The position numbers were made by a program, and so were the translations under genes. A stretch of DNA of 64,000 bases from Pseudomonas sp. LBUM920 (GTDB lineage: Bacteria > Pseudomonadota > Gammaproteobacteria > Pseudomonadales > Pseudomonadaceae): assembly GCF_003852315.1 (NCBI RefSeq), contig NZ_CP027762.1:4631501-4695500 (forward strand), given 5' to 3'. The notes beneath the pieces are model-generated. The model worked only from the letters and a program-made list of their open reading frames with translations. It was not told the origin of the DNA and ran no database searches. Of this stretch, positions 35,058-43,935 are shown piece by piece. The number at the start of each line of letters is the position of its first letter. Position 1 is the first letter of the stretch.

Positions 35058-35936
35058 CGGCGAGTTCAACGGCAGGTGCACACGCAAGGCTTTGGGCAGT
35101 GCAGAGAACCGCAGGTCATCGCCTTTTAACGGTTCACCGTCCAGGTTGATGTACAGCCCTTCGGCCACTTTGATCTCGACCCACGGCAGGCGCGCGCGCA
35201 CAAACATGTTGTCCAGGCCCCAGCCGTCGCTCATCAGCGTCATCAGCGTGCCAACCACCTCCTGAGGTGCCGGCAGAATGCTGATATCCAGCAAGCCATC
35301 GTCGGCCAACGCGCCAGGGCACAGCACATGCCCGCCGCCCGCCTGACGACCGTTGCCGATCCCCAGCGCGAGCAGGTCGCCCTTCCAATGGAAGCCCGGC
35401 CCTTCCAGCTCGCCATAGGCAGCCTTCAACTCACTGAAACGCGTCAACCCGGTGAACAGGTAGGCCGCGCCGCCGAGGACTTTTTTCAGGTCTTCGGAGG
35501 TGTTGGCCGTGACCTGGCTGCCAAACCCGCCAGTGGCCATATTGAGGAACATTTGCCCGCCAGCCTGGCCGAGGTCGATGGCTTTGGGCGGTACGTCCAG
35601 CAGCGCCAGCGCATGCGCAGGCTGCAGCGGCACACCGGCGGCGCGGGCAAAATCATTGGCGGTGCCCAACGGCATCAGCACCAGGCTGGCGTCGGTCTCG
35701 GCCAGCGCCATGGCTTCGGCCACGTCGCGCAACGTGCCGTCGCCGCCACCGGCGATCAGGTGGGTATAGCCGTCGGCCAGGGCCTCATTGACGATGCGCT
35801 GGGCGTCGCCGCCCTCCCAAGTGACCCGCACCGCCAGCTCCCAGCCCTGCTCACGACGGGCCTGCACGGCGGCGCGCACGTCCTCGTTGAGGGCTTGCTT
35901 GCCGTGCAGGATCAACAGTGCCTTGGGGGTGGTCAT
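35016..35936 (-). CDS. yegS: Lipid kinase YegS
   Basis: 306 residues, diacylglycerol-kinase catalytic family. The nucleotide-binding GGGDGT is at 63-68, followed by LMPLGTANDFARAAG. The C-terminal beta-sandwich has PGALADDGLLDISIL and YINLDGEPLKGDDLRFSALP. YegS phosphorylates phosphatidylglycerol-type lipids in vitro in E. coli; the biological substrate is uncertain. The gene is on the minus strand and ends 42 bases inside the convergent response regulator gene. Confidence 0.92.
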   Translation of the reverse strand: MTTPKALLILHGKQALNEDVRAAVQARREQGWELAVRVTWEGGDAQRIVNEALADGYTHLIAGGGDGTLRDVAEAMALAETDASLVLMPLGTANDFARAAGVPLQPAHALALLDVPPKAIDLGQAGGQMFLNMATGGFGSQVTANTSEDLKKVLGGAAYLFTGLTRFSELKAAYGELEGPGFHWKGDLLALGIGNGRQAGGGHVLCPGALADDGLLDISILPAPQEVVGTLMTLMSDGWGLDNMFVRARLPWVEIKVAEGLYINLDGEPLKGDDLRFSALPKALRVHLPLNSPLIVQADDLLANGE

Positions 35937-36159
35937 GCGGGGATTCTCCTGGGTTCAAAGGTGCTTGAAGGATGTGGACCTTGGCCGGAGGAAAAAAAGC
36001 CATCGGAGACGCAAATTTATTGGCCGCCTGGAAGTTATCCATCGCGTTGCACATCGATACCTTGCCGTTGGGCACAGGTTCTACGGCATCCCATTGCTTG
36101 CCGTCGGCAGACAGCGCATGCCGCTGGATTGAACAGTCGGCGCAAATGCTCGCCTGCAC
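35851..36159 (-). CDS. Possible small Cys-containing protein, uncertain
   Basis: An open frame beginning with GTG at 36159, right after an in-frame stop, with no Shine-Dalgarno. Its first about 65 residues (SICADCSIQRHALSADGKQW, then VSMCNAMDNFQAA) have a codon pattern like real genes, with mostly G or C in third positions, and a CxxC pair. The last about 35 residues run antiphase through the yegS start and look like shadow sequence. It could be a real small gene whose end has been altered, a remnant, or a chance frame. No function is proposed. Confidence 0.25.
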   Translation of the reverse strand: MQASICADCSIQRHALSADGKQWDAVEPVPNGKVSMCNAMDNFQAANKFASPMAFFPPAKVHILQAPLNPGESPHDHPQGTVDPARQASPQRGRARRRAGPS

Positions 36160-36235
36160 TCTCTAATCCGTCCGAGGGCGAGGCACACATGTCAGATGGC
36201 ATCTATCGAGTGTGCCTGGTGTACCGAGGTGTGCG

Positions 36236-36260
36236 CATCGCAGGCAAGCCAGCTCCCACA
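36236..36260. repeat. Single REP half-unit, family B
   Basis: GCATCGCAGGCAAGCCAGCT plus CCCAC, matching one arm of the family B repeats at 57046-57138 and 26857-26927. It lies downstream of the DUF2802 gene; the second arm is absent. Confidence 0.7.
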
Positions 36261-36302
36261 GCAAAGCCTGCCAGCAACGTCGGACAGGTGCAGCAACCTG
36301 CG

Positions 36303-36695
36303 TCAGCTTTTGTGCAACTTACTCATCAATTGCGCTTCAGCCTGGGTCAAGCCACACGACTGCGTCAGCTCATCCACGGTCGCGCCCATGCCCACCAGCT
36401 TCGCCGCCTGGGCGAACGACAGGCTCGAAGGGTCGCGTTGTTCGATCTGCGCCAGCTTGTCCGGCAGCGGCCCGAGAATCGCGCGCAGTTCATGCACCTC
36501 GTCCCCGACCTTTACCGCAGTCTGCTGGAAGTGATCCACGCGCTTGACCAGGTCAAGAATGCGCCGGTCACGCACGGCATCGCGCTCGGCCTGTTGCTGG
36601 GCCAATTCGCGTTGCTGGCGCATATAGCGCAGCAGGAACGCCAAGGTCCCGGCCCACAACAGGGCCAGGACAATCACCGCCGCTTCAAGAAACAA
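36303..36695 (-). CDS. DUF2802 protein at the end of the chemotaxis operon
   Basis: 130 residues. One N-terminal membrane helix (about 5-22, AAVIVLALLWAGTLAFLL) is followed by a basic and Gln-rich coiled-coil-like stretch (about 25-60). The C-terminal part (SLSFAQAAKLVGMGATVDELTQSCGLTQAEAQLMSKLH) resembles a small helix-turn-helix. DUF2802 proteins are typically found behind cheW in Pseudomonas chemotaxis clusters; the role is unknown. It begins at the base after the cheW stop, so the two are coupled and it is probably made with the chemotaxis proteins at the membrane. Confidence 0.8.
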   Translation of the reverse strand: MFLEAAVIVLALLWAGTLAFLLRYMRQQRELAQQQAERDAVRDRRILDLVKRVDHFQQTAVKVGDEVHELRAILGPLPDKLAQIEQRDPSSLSFAQAAKLVGMGATVDELTQSCGLTQAEAQLMSKLHKS

Positions 36696-37181
36696 TCAGA
36701 TGTTCTCCAGGTCCTGCCATTCTTCTTCGCTCATCATCTTGTCCAGCTCAACCAGAATCAGCAGTTCGCCGTTCTTGTTGCACACGCCCTGGATGAACTT
36801 GGCCGATTCCTCGTTGCCCACGTTCGGCGCGGTTTCGACTTCCGATTGGCGCAGGTAAACCACTTCGGCCACGCTGTCGACCATGATCCCGACCACTTGC
36901 TTGTCGGCCTCGATGATGACGATACGCGTGTTGTCGTTAACCTCGGTCGGCACCAGGCCAAAACGCTGGCGGGTGTCGATCACGGTCACCACGTTGCCGC
37001 GCAGGTTGATGATGCCCAGCACGTAGCTCGGCGCACCCGGTACCGGCGCGATCTCGGTGTAGCGCAACACTTCCTGCACGCGCATCACGTTGATGCCGTA
37101 GGACTCGTTGTCCAGTTTGAAGGTTACCCATTGCAGGATTGGATCATCGACCAAACCTTGTGCGGATGCTGACTTGTTCAT
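36696..37181 (-). CDS. cheW: Chemotaxis coupling protein CheW
   Basis: 161 residues from the ATG at 37181, the start that matches the family (MNKSASAQG); the open frame runs ten codons further. A single CheW domain has ILQWVTFKLDNESYGINVMRVQEV, GIINLRGNVVTVIDTRQRFG and VDSVAEVVYL. CheW links receptors to the CheA kinase in polar arrays. It follows parP by 79 bases and precedes the DUF2802 gene directly. Confidence 0.94.
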   Translation of the reverse strand: MNKSASAQGLVDDPILQWVTFKLDNESYGINVMRVQEVLRYTEIAPVPGAPSYVLGIINLRGNVVTVIDTRQRFGLVPTEVNDNTRIVIIEADKQVVGIMVDSVAEVVYLRQSEVETAPNVGNEESAKFIQGVCNKNGELLILVELDKMMSEEEWQDLENI

Positions 37182-37260
37182 TCCTCGGACCCCTTCAAAT
37201 ACCGTTTTCACGGCGTATGTACTTCGCTGACCGCACTTGCATGCGGGCCTTATTGTTCAA

Positions 37261-38055
37261 TCAACTGCGTTTGTTCTGCGGCATCGCTTTTACCGCGCCG
37301 CTGGCGATCAACTCAGCCAGCTCGGCGACGTCGAGCAACGCGCACATGTGTTCAATCACGGTGCCGGCCAACCACGGCCGTTGACCCCGGTGGCTGCGCC
37401 ATTTGATTTCATTGGGGTCCAGGCGCAACGAGCGGCTGACTTGATGCACCGCCAGCCCCCACTCGTAGCCCTGAACAGAAATCACATACTGCAAACCCTG
37501 GCGAAAATCATCGCGGTAGCGGTCGGGCATTACCCAGCGCGCGGTGTCCAGCACCTTGAGGTTGCCGGCCTGGCTTGGCAGGATGCCGAGAAACCACTCC
37601 GGTTGCCCGAACAGCGGCGTCAGCTCCTGGCCTTCCAGCGAATAGATCGAGCCCAGGCACACCAGCGGCACCGCCAGGGTCAACCCGGCGACATCGAACA
37701 ACAGGCATTCGAACGGCTCGGAGGCCCACGCCGGGCGGCCATCTCCGGTGACTGGCGGCGGGGTGATGCTCGGCGGCAGATGGACTTCCACCACCGGCTC
37801 GACCACCATGGGCGCCACCACCGCTGGCGCAATCGGCTCTATCGGCTCAACCACAGGCACCAGGTGCGCATCGCGGGCTTGTTCTTCGAGCACTGCCAAC
37901 TGGAACTCATCCAGCGTGCTTTCGGCTTCTACCACCGGTTCAAGCAGCAGAATCGGTTCCGGCAGTTGCTCCGCGGTCGCGTCCTGCAGCAAGGCATCCA
38001 GGTAGGATTCCAGCGCCAGTTGCGGCCGGGTCTTAAGTTCAACGGGACGGTTCAT
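37261..38055 (-). CDS. parP: CheW-domain protein ParP, partner of CheA in polar arrays
   Basis: 264 residues from the ATG at 38055, which shares one base with the parC stop. The N-terminal about 110 residues are an acidic, Pro/Val-rich linker. The C-terminal about 150 residues form a CheW-type domain (FECLLFDVAGLTLAVPLVCLGSIY, VDTARWV-like segment, QVSRSLRL). In Vibrio and pseudomonads this protein is ParP, which binds the linker of CheA and links the arrays to ParC at the pole. It sits directly after parC, as in those systems. CheA in this window carries repeated linker motifs that could be its binding sites. Confidence 0.85.
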   Translation of the reverse strand: MNRPVELKTRPQLALESYLDALLQDATAEQLPEPILLLEPVVEAESTLDEFQLAVLEEQARDAHLVPVVEPIEPIAPAVVAPMVVEPVVEVHLPPSITPPPVTGDGRPAWASEPFECLLFDVAGLTLAVPLVCLGSIYSLEGQELTPLFGQPEWFLGILPSQAGNLKVLDTARWVMPDRYRDDFRQGLQYVISVQGYEWGLAVHQVSRSLRLDPNEIKWRSHRGQRPWLAGTVIEHMCALLDVAELAELIASGAVKAMPQNKRS

Positions 38056-38843
38056 CACGCCACCTGCGCCACAAGCTGTTGCGACAGCAAATGCTTGAGC
38101 AACGCGCGGTACGCCAGCACGCCACGGCTTTTGCCATCGAACTGCGAAGGCGTCAGGCCCGCGCGGCTGGCGTCGCGCAGGCGCGTGTCGACCGGGATGT
38201 AGCCATTCCAGATGGTGTCCGGGTAGGCATCGCGCAAGACCCGCAAGGTGCCAAGGGACGCCTGGGTACGACGGTCGAACAACGTCGGCACGATGCTGAA
38301 CGGCAGCGCCTGCTTGCGCGAACGGTTAATCATCGCCAGCGTGCTGACCATGCGCTCCAGGCCTTTGACCGCCAGGTGCTCGGTCTGCACCGGGATCACC
38401 AACTGCTGGCTGGCCGCCAAGGCGTTAACCATCAGCACGCCCAGCAACGGTGGGCTGTCGATGATCGCGTAGTCGAAGTCTTGCCACAGCTGCGCCAGGG
38501 TCTTGGCGATCACCAGGCCCAAACCGCTCTGCCCCGGCGACTGCCGCTCCAGGGTCGCCAGCGCAGTGCTGGACGGCAGCAGGGAAATGCTTTCGTTACT
38601 GGTGGGCAGCAGCAATTGCCCCGGCAAGTCGGCGGGCACGCTGCCTTTGTGCAGGAACAGGTCGTAGCAACTGTGTTCCAGCGCATCCGGGTCGTAGCCG
38701 AAATAGCTGGTCATCGAGCCATGCGGGTCGAGGTCGACCACGACCACACGCTTGCCCGCCTCGGCCAACAAGCCGGCTAAGGCGATGGAGGTGGTGGTCT
38801 TGCCGACTCCACCCTTTTGATTGGCAACTGCCCAGACTCTCAT
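38055..38843 (-). CDS. parC: ParA-like ATPase ParC for chemotaxis array positioning
   Basis: 262 residues from the ATG at 38843, supported by GGAGGAA about eight bases upstream. The deviant Walker A motif NQKGGVGKTTT is at 8-18, followed by VVDLDPHGSMTSYFG and the IIDSPPLLGVLMVNAL switch region. This ParA/MinD family ATPase (ParC) localises chemotaxis arrays to the cell pole. It is not a plasmid or chromosome partitioner here: there is no ParB nearby, and the neighbours are motD and parP. Confidence 0.9.
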   Translation of the reverse strand: MRVWAVANQKGGVGKTTTSIALAGLLAEAGKRVVVVDLDPHGSMTSYFGYDPDALEHSCYDLFLHKGSVPADLPGQLLLPTSNESISLLPSSTALATLERQSPGQSGLGLVIAKTLAQLWQDFDYAIIDSPPLLGVLMVNALAASQQLVIPVQTEHLAVKGLERMVSTLAMINRSRKQALPFSIVPTLFDRRTQASLGTLRVLRDAYPDTIWNGYIPVDTRLRDASRAGLTPSQFDGKSRGVLAYRALLKHLLSQQLVAQVA

Positions 38844-38893
38844 TCGGTTGGTTCCTCCCGGCAGGCGATGGCGCGACCGAGACATTGCATAAG

Positions 38894-39781
38894 TTATTGA
38901 GCCGGTGACGGAGAATTGACGGCGCTCTGACGAACCGACGGCTTAACGGTTGGCGGTGCAGTTTGTGTGCCAGCCCGCTTCAGTGCCGCATCCGGTGTTG
39001 CATTGGCTGTGCCGGTGCCGGTCAGGCTGCGGCGTACATCCAGGTTGCGCGACACCACCAGCACCACACGACGGTTGCGCGCGCGGCCTTCGGCAGTGGC
39101 GTTATTGGCCACCGGCTGGAATTCACCGTAGCCCACCGACGCCAGCCGGCCAGGGTTCACGCCCTGCATCGCGAGCATGCGCACGATGCTCGCGGCGCGC
39201 GCCGAGGACAGTTCCCAGTTGGTCGGGTACTGCGCGGTGGCAATCGGGAAATTGTCGGTAAAGCCTTCCACGTGGATCGGGTTTTCAAACGGTTTGAGGA
39301 TCGCCGCCACCTTGTCGATGATGGTGAAGGCCTGGTCGCTCGGCATCGCATCGGCGCTGGCGAACAGCAGGCTGGAGTTCAATTCGATTTCCACCCACAA
39401 CTCGTTGCCGCGCACGGTCATCTGGTTGGATTTGATCAGGTCGCCAAACGCAGCGCTGATGTCGTCGGCAATGCTTTTGAGCGGGTCACTGGTGCCACCG
39501 ATGCCGGCGGCGGTTTCGTCGCTGTCATTGACCAGCGGCTTGGCCGGGGTCACGGTCTTGGGCCGCTCTTCGCCAATGGGGATCGGCTTGAGGGCACGGT
39601 CGGCGTCGTTGAACACGCCGATCAGCGCCTGGGAAATGACTTTGTACTTGCCTTCGTTGATCGAGGAGATGGAGTACATCACCACGAAAAACGCGAACAG
39701 CAAGGTAATGAAGTCGGCGTAGGACACCAGCCAGCGTTCATGGTTGACGTGCTCTTCAGGCTCGCGGCGGCGACGGCTCAC
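38894..39781 (-). CDS. motD: Flagellar stator protein MotD (MotB type)
   Basis: 295 residues from a GTG at 39781 preceded by AGGAGGG; a TTG six codons upstream lies inside that ribosome-binding site. A single membrane helix follows WLVSYADF, with Asp23 as the conserved ion-conducting acid. Residues about 140-265 form the OmpA-like peptidoglycan-binding domain (IHVEGFTDNFPI, NWELSSARAASIVRML, GYGEFQPVANN). It forms the second stator set with MotC, the unit Pseudomonas uses together with MotAB. The C-terminal tail is long and Pro/Thr-rich. Confidence 0.93.
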   Translation of the reverse strand: MSRRRREPEEHVNHERWLVSYADFITLLFAFFVVMYSISSINEGKYKVISQALIGVFNDADRALKPIPIGEERPKTVTPAKPLVNDSDETAAGIGGTSDPLKSIADDISAAFGDLIKSNQMTVRGNELWVEIELNSSLLFASADAMPSDQAFTIIDKVAAILKPFENPIHVEGFTDNFPIATAQYPTNWELSSARAASIVRMLAMQGVNPGRLASVGYGEFQPVANNATAEGRARNRRVVLVVSRNLDVRRSLTGTGTANATPDAALKRAGTQTAPPTVKPSVRQSAVNSPSPAQ

Positions 39782-39809
39782 AAACTCCCTCCTACACAAA
39801 GCATGCCCA

Positions 39810-40550
39810 TCAATCCATGAAGCCCTGAAGCTTCAATTCGATGGAGCGCGGGTTCTCACCCTCGGCAATCGACAAGATGCCTTCCAACAACATTTCGCGG
39901 TAACGCGACTGGCGCATGGCAATCGACTTGAGCTTGCTCGCCACCGGCAGCAACACCAGGTTGGCACTCGCCACGCCGTAGATGGTGGCGACAAACGCCA
40001 CGGCAATGCCGCTGCCCAGCTGCGACGGGTCGGCCAGGTTGCCCATCACGTGGATCAAACCCATCACCGCACCGATGATGCCGATGGTCGGCGCGTAGCC
40101 GCCCATGCTTTCAAAGACTTTGGCGGCGTTGATGTCGCGGCTTTCCTGGGTGTAGAAATCCACCTCGAGGATGCTGCGGATCGCCTCCGGTTCGGCGCCG
40201 TCCACCAGCAATTGCAGGCCTTTGCGCGCGTAGCTGTCGGGCTCGGCATCGGCCACGCCTTCCAGGCCCAGCAGGCCTTCCTTGCGCGCGGTGAGGCTCC
40301 AGTTGACCACGCGGTCGATACCGCCTGGCAGGTCGACGCGTGGCGGGAAAATGATCCACACCAGAATCTGCATGGCGCGCTTGAACGAACTCAGGGGCGA
40401 CTGCAGCAACGCGGCGCCCACGGTGCCGCCGATCACGATCAGTGCCGCCGGGCCGTTGGCCAAGGCGCCAAGGTGGCCGCCTTCAAGGTAGTTGCCGCCG
40501 ATAATCGCGACAAACGCCATGGTGATGCCAATCAGGCTCAAGACATCCAT
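39810..40550 (-). CDS. motC: Flagellar stator protein MotC (MotA type)
   Basis: 246 residues with four membrane helices (about 1-20, 28-48, 145-168, 180-200). The cytoplasmic loop between helices two and three carries charged residues for rotor contact. ESMGGYAPTIGIIGAVMGLIHVMGNL is the MotA/MotC signature before helix three. It forms the proton channel with MotD. The start overlaps the cheB stop as TGATG; motD follows after 28 bases. Confidence 0.94.
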   Translation of the reverse strand: MDVLSLIGITMAFVAIIGGNYLEGGHLGALANGPAALIVIGGTVGAALLQSPLSSFKRAMQILVWIIFPPRVDLPGGIDRVVNWSLTARKEGLLGLEGVADAEPDSYARKGLQLLVDGAEPEAIRSILEVDFYTQESRDINAAKVFESMGGYAPTIGIIGAVMGLIHVMGNLADPSQLGSGIAVAFVATIYGVASANLVLLPVASKLKSIAMRQSRYREMLLEGILSIAEGENPRSIELKLQGFMD

Positions 40551-41671
40551 CAGAGGCAGGCCTCCACCAGATGCTTGCCGATGTCGTCCAGGCTGTAAAC
40601 GGCGTCGGCCAGGTCAGCCTTGACGATGGCCATGGGCATGCCATAAATCACGCAACTGGCTTCGTCCTGGGCCCAAATGGCGCTGCCGCCCTGCTTGAGC
40701 AGGCGTGCGCCTTCACGGCCGTCGGCGCCCATGCCGGTGAGCACCACCGCCAGAACTTTGTCGCCGTAGGACTTGGCCGCCGAGCCGAAGGTGATGTCCA
40801 CGCACGGCTTGTAGTTGAGGCGCTCGTCCCCCGGCAGGATTTTGATCGCGCCACGGCCATCGACCATCATCTGCTTGCCACCCGGGGCCAGCAGCGCCAG
40901 GCCAGGACGCAGGATGTCGCCATCCTCGGCTTCCTTGACGCTGATGCGGCACAGCTTGTCCAGGCGCTCGGCGAACGCTTTGGTAAAAGCCGCGGGCATG
41001 TGCTGGATCAGCACGATCGGCGCAGGGAAGTTGGCCGGCAGTTGGGTCAAGACCCGCTGCAAGGCCACCGGGCCGCCGGTAGAGGTGCCGATAGCGACAA
41101 GCTTGTAGGCTTTGCGCTTGGGCGCAGGCGAATGCGCGCTCGGTGCAGCGGCGCGCACCGGCGGCGCCGCAGGGCGTGCCACGGGCGCAGGGGCCGGGCG
41201 CGCGAATGACGACGTCGGCGCAGCAGGCGCTGCCACCGGCGCCGGCGCCGGCGCACTGAACAAGCTGCGACGGTTACTGCGCGAAATGCTGTGCACCTTC
41301 TCGCACAGCATCTGCTTGACCTTCTCGGGGTTGCGCGAGATGTCTTCGAAATTCTTCGGCAGGAAGTCCACGGCACCCGCGTCCAGCGCATCCAGGGTGA
41401 CCCGGGCGCCTTCGTGCGTCAGCGAGGAGAACATCAACACCGGAGTCGGGCAGCGCTGCATGATGTGCCGAACAGCCGTGATGCCATCCATCATCGGCAT
41501 CTCGTAGTCCATGGTGATCACGTCCGGCTTCAACGCAATGGCTTGATCAATCGCTTCTTTGCCGTTGGTGGCCGTGCCGACCACCTGAATCGTTGGATCG
41601 GCGGAAAGAATTTCCGAGACGCGGCGGCGGAAGAAACCCGAATCGTCCACCACCAGGACCTTGACTGCCAT
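40550..41671 (-). CDS. cheB: Chemotaxis methylesterase/deamidase CheB
   Basis: 373 residues from the ATG at 41671, with GGAG six bases upstream. The receiver (1-120) has Asp10, phosphoacceptor Asp55 in VITMDYEMPMMDG. An Ala/Pro-rich linker (about 145-185) is followed by the catalytic domain: Ser in GTSTGGP, His in LIQHMPAAFT and Asp in GMGADGREG form the usual triad. It removes methyl groups from receptors when phosphorylated by CheA. It is the next gene after cheA and is coupled to motC. Confidence 0.95.
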   Translation of the reverse strand: MAVKVLVVDDSGFFRRRVSEILSADPTIQVVGTATNGKEAIDQAIALKPDVITMDYEMPMMDGITAVRHIMQRCPTPVLMFSSLTHEGARVTLDALDAGAVDFLPKNFEDISRNPEKVKQMLCEKVHSISRSNRRSLFSAPAPAPVAAPAAPTSSFARPAPAPVARPAAPPVRAAAPSAHSPAPKRKAYKLVAIGTSTGGPVALQRVLTQLPANFPAPIVLIQHMPAAFTKAFAERLDKLCRISVKEAEDGDILRPGLALLAPGGKQMMVDGRGAIKILPGDERLNYKPCVDITFGSAAKSYGDKVLAVVLTGMGADGREGARLLKQGGSAIWAQDEASCVIYGMPMAIVKADLADAVYSLDDIGKHLVEACL

Positions 41672-41719
41672 AAACACTCCGTTAGGCGGGGCGGGCATTA
41701 CCGCCCTGCCCCACCAGAA

Positions 41720-43924
41720 TCAAATACGCCGTGCGGCGTAACGCTTGAGCATGCTCGGAACATCGAGAATCAGCGCGATCCGACCGTCACCGGTGATGGT
41801 CGCACCCGACATGCCCGGGGTTCCCTGCAGCATTTTGCCCAAAGGCTTGATGACCACTTCTTCCTGGCCAACCAGTTGATCGACAACAAAGCCGATGCGC
41901 TGGGTGCCCACGGACAAGATCACCACATGGCCTTCGCGCTGCTCTTCATGCTTGGCCGAAGCCACCAGCCAGCGCTTGAGGTAGAACAGGGGCAATGCCT
42001 TGTCGCGCACGATCACCACTTCCTGGCCGTCCACCACGTTGGTGCGCGACAGGTCGAGGTGGAAGATCTCGTTGACGTTGACCAGCGGGAAGGCGAACGC
42101 CTGGTTGCCCAGCATCACCATCAGGGTTGGCATGATCGCCAGGGTCAACGGCACCTTGATGACGATCTTCGAGCCTTGGCCCTTGGTCGAGTAGATATTG
42201 ATCGAACCATTGAGCTGGCTGATCTTGGTCTTCACCACGTCCATGCCCACGCCACGGCCGGACACGTCGGAAATCTCGGTCTTGGTCGAGAAGCCCGGGG
42301 CGAAGATCAGGTTGTAGCACTCGGTGTCGGTCAGGCGGTCGGCGGCGTCCTTGTCCATCACGCCACGCTTGACCGCGATATTGCGCAGAATCGTCGGGTC
42401 CATGCCTTTGCCGTCATCGGTGATCGACAGCAGGATATGGTCGCCTTCTTGCTCGGCCGCCAGAATCACCTTGCCATTGCGGGACTTGCCCGCGGCTTCG
42501 CGCTCTTCCGGCGTTTCGACGCCGTGGTCGACGGCGTTGCGCACCAAGTGGACCAGCGGGTCGGCCAGGGCCTCGACCAGGTTTTTGTCGAGGTCGGTTT
42601 CTTCACCCACCAGTTCCAGGTTGATTTCTTTCTTGAGCTGACGAGCCAGGTCGCGAACCAGGCGTGGGAAGCGGCCGAAGACTTTCTTGATCGGCTGCAT
42701 CCGCGTTTTCATCACGGCGGTCTGCAAGTCAGCGGTGACCACGTCGAGGTTCGACACGGCCTTTTGCATGGCTTCATCGCCGCTGTTCAGGCCCAGGCGC
42801 ACCAGACGGTTACGCACCAGCACCAGTTCGCCGACCATGTTCATGATGTCGTCCAGGCGTGCGGTATCAACCCGTACGGTGGTTTCGGCTTCACTGGCAG
42901 GCTTCTCGGCCACTGGCGCCGCGGCAGCCCGTGCAGGCGCCGGGGCGGCTGCGGGGGCCGGAGCGGGTTTGGCGGCGGCCGGTGCGGCGGCTTTGGCTGG
43001 GGCAGGTTTCGCGGCTACCGGGGTGGCAGTCGCCGCGGCGGCCGGGGCCACTTCGGTGAACTTGCCTTTGCCGTGCAATTCATCCAGCAAGGCTTCGAAT
43101 TCGTGATCGGAGATCAGCCCGTCGCCAGCCGGTGCTGCCGTGGCAGCAGGTGCGGCGGCGGTGGCCGCGACTTCCGGCAAGGCTTCGGCCGCAAAGGTGC
43201 CCTTGCCATGCAACTGGTCGAGCAACGCTTCGAATTCGTCGTCGGTAATGTCGGTGTTGGCAGACGCCGCTGGTGCCTGCGGCGCAGCGGCAGGTGCCAC
43301 GGCGTCGGCGGCAAACTGGCCCTTGCCATGCAACTGGTCAAGCAGGGACTCGAACTCGGCGTCGGTAATGTCTTCGCTGGTCGGCGCCGCAGGCGCAATG
43401 GGCGCTTGCGGTGCTTCAGCTTCGGCCTTCACCGCACTGAGGGAGTTGAGCAACTGCTCGAACTCGCTGTCGGTCACATCCGGCTCAGCCTCGACAGCCG
43501 GCTCAGGCGCCGCTGCCACAGGTGCCGCCGACGTGGCCGGTTCTGCCAGGCGTGCCAGGGCCGCCAGCAGTTCCGGCGTGGCCGCAGTGATCGGTGCACG
43601 TTCGCGCACTTCGCTGAACATGCCGTTGACCGCATCCAGTGCTTCGAGAATCACGTCCATCAGTTCCGAGTCGACGTGCCGCTCACCCTTGCGCAGGATG
43701 TCGAACACGTTCTCGGCGATGTGACAGCACTCCACCAGCTCATGGAGCTGGAGGAAGCCGGCGCCCCCTTTTACAGTGTGAAAACCGCGAAAAATTGCAT
43801 TGAGCAGGTTCGCATCATCCGGTCGGCTTTCCAGCTCGACCAGTTGCTCGGACAGTTGCTCTAAAATTTCGCCGGCCTCTACAAGGAAATCCTGAAGGAT
43901 TTCTTCATCGGCGCCGAAGCTCAT
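41720..43924 (-). CDS. cheA: Chemotaxis histidine kinase CheA with a repeated linker
   Basis: 734 residues. The Hpt domain has phospho-His49 in GFHTVKGGAGFLQL. Residues about 110-345 are an Ala/Pro-rich linker holding four copies of a D-x-E/H-F-E-x-LL-D/N-x-L unit, three followed by HGKG (about residues 150, 183, 223, 269). Then come the dimerisation region, the HATPase (LVHLVRNAVDHGVE near 460, DDGKGMD, GRGVGMDVV) and a C-terminal CheW-like domain (ALPLFYLKRWL, IGFVVDQLVGQEEV). It phosphorylates CheY and CheB, CheV being a further receiver. The repeats may bind ParP (inference). The ATG has GGAG-like AAGGAGC upstream. Confidence 0.95.
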   Translation of the reverse strand: MSFGADEEILQDFLVEAGEILEQLSEQLVELESRPDDANLLNAIFRGFHTVKGGAGFLQLHELVECCHIAENVFDILRKGERHVDSELMDVILEALDAVNGMFSEVRERAPITAATPELLAALARLAEPATSAAPVAAAPEPAVEAEPDVTDSEFEQLLNSLSAVKAEAEAPQAPIAPAAPTSEDITDAEFESLLDQLHGKGQFAADAVAPAAAPQAPAASANTDITDDEFEALLDQLHGKGTFAAEALPEVAATAAAPAATAAPAGDGLISDHEFEALLDELHGKGKFTEVAPAAAATATPVAAKPAPAKAAAPAAAKPAPAPAAAPAPARAAAAPVAEKPASEAETTVRVDTARLDDIMNMVGELVLVRNRLVRLGLNSGDEAMQKAVSNLDVVTADLQTAVMKTRMQPIKKVFGRFPRLVRDLARQLKKEINLELVGEETDLDKNLVEALADPLVHLVRNAVDHGVETPEEREAAGKSRNGKVILAAEQEGDHILLSITDDGKGMDPTILRNIAVKRGVMDKDAADRLTDTECYNLIFAPGFSTKTEISDVSGRGVGMDVVKTKISQLNGSINIYSTKGQGSKIVIKVPLTLAIMPTLMVMLGNQAFAFPLVNVNEIFHLDLSRTNVVDGQEVVIVRDKALPLFYLKRWLVASAKHEEQREGHVVILSVGTQRIGFVVDQLVGQEEVVIKPLGKMLQGTPGMSGATITGDGRIALILDVPSMLKRYAARRI

Positions 43925-43935
43925 GTGGGTGCTCC

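Noticed and set aside
38055..38843. ParA-like gene considered as a plasmid or chromosome partition locus
   Set aside because: No ParB gene or parS sites are visible, and it is embedded in the chemotaxis operon next to parP.
43060..43490. Repeats in cheA considered as a possible CRISPR-like or mobile repeat
   Set aside because: The repeats are coding, keep frame, differ in sequence and spacing, and form a protein motif.
41291..43864. Open frame of about 857 codons on the plus strand
   Set aside because: Antisense shadow of cheA and cheB; Gly/Arg-rich parts mirror the Ala/Pro linker.
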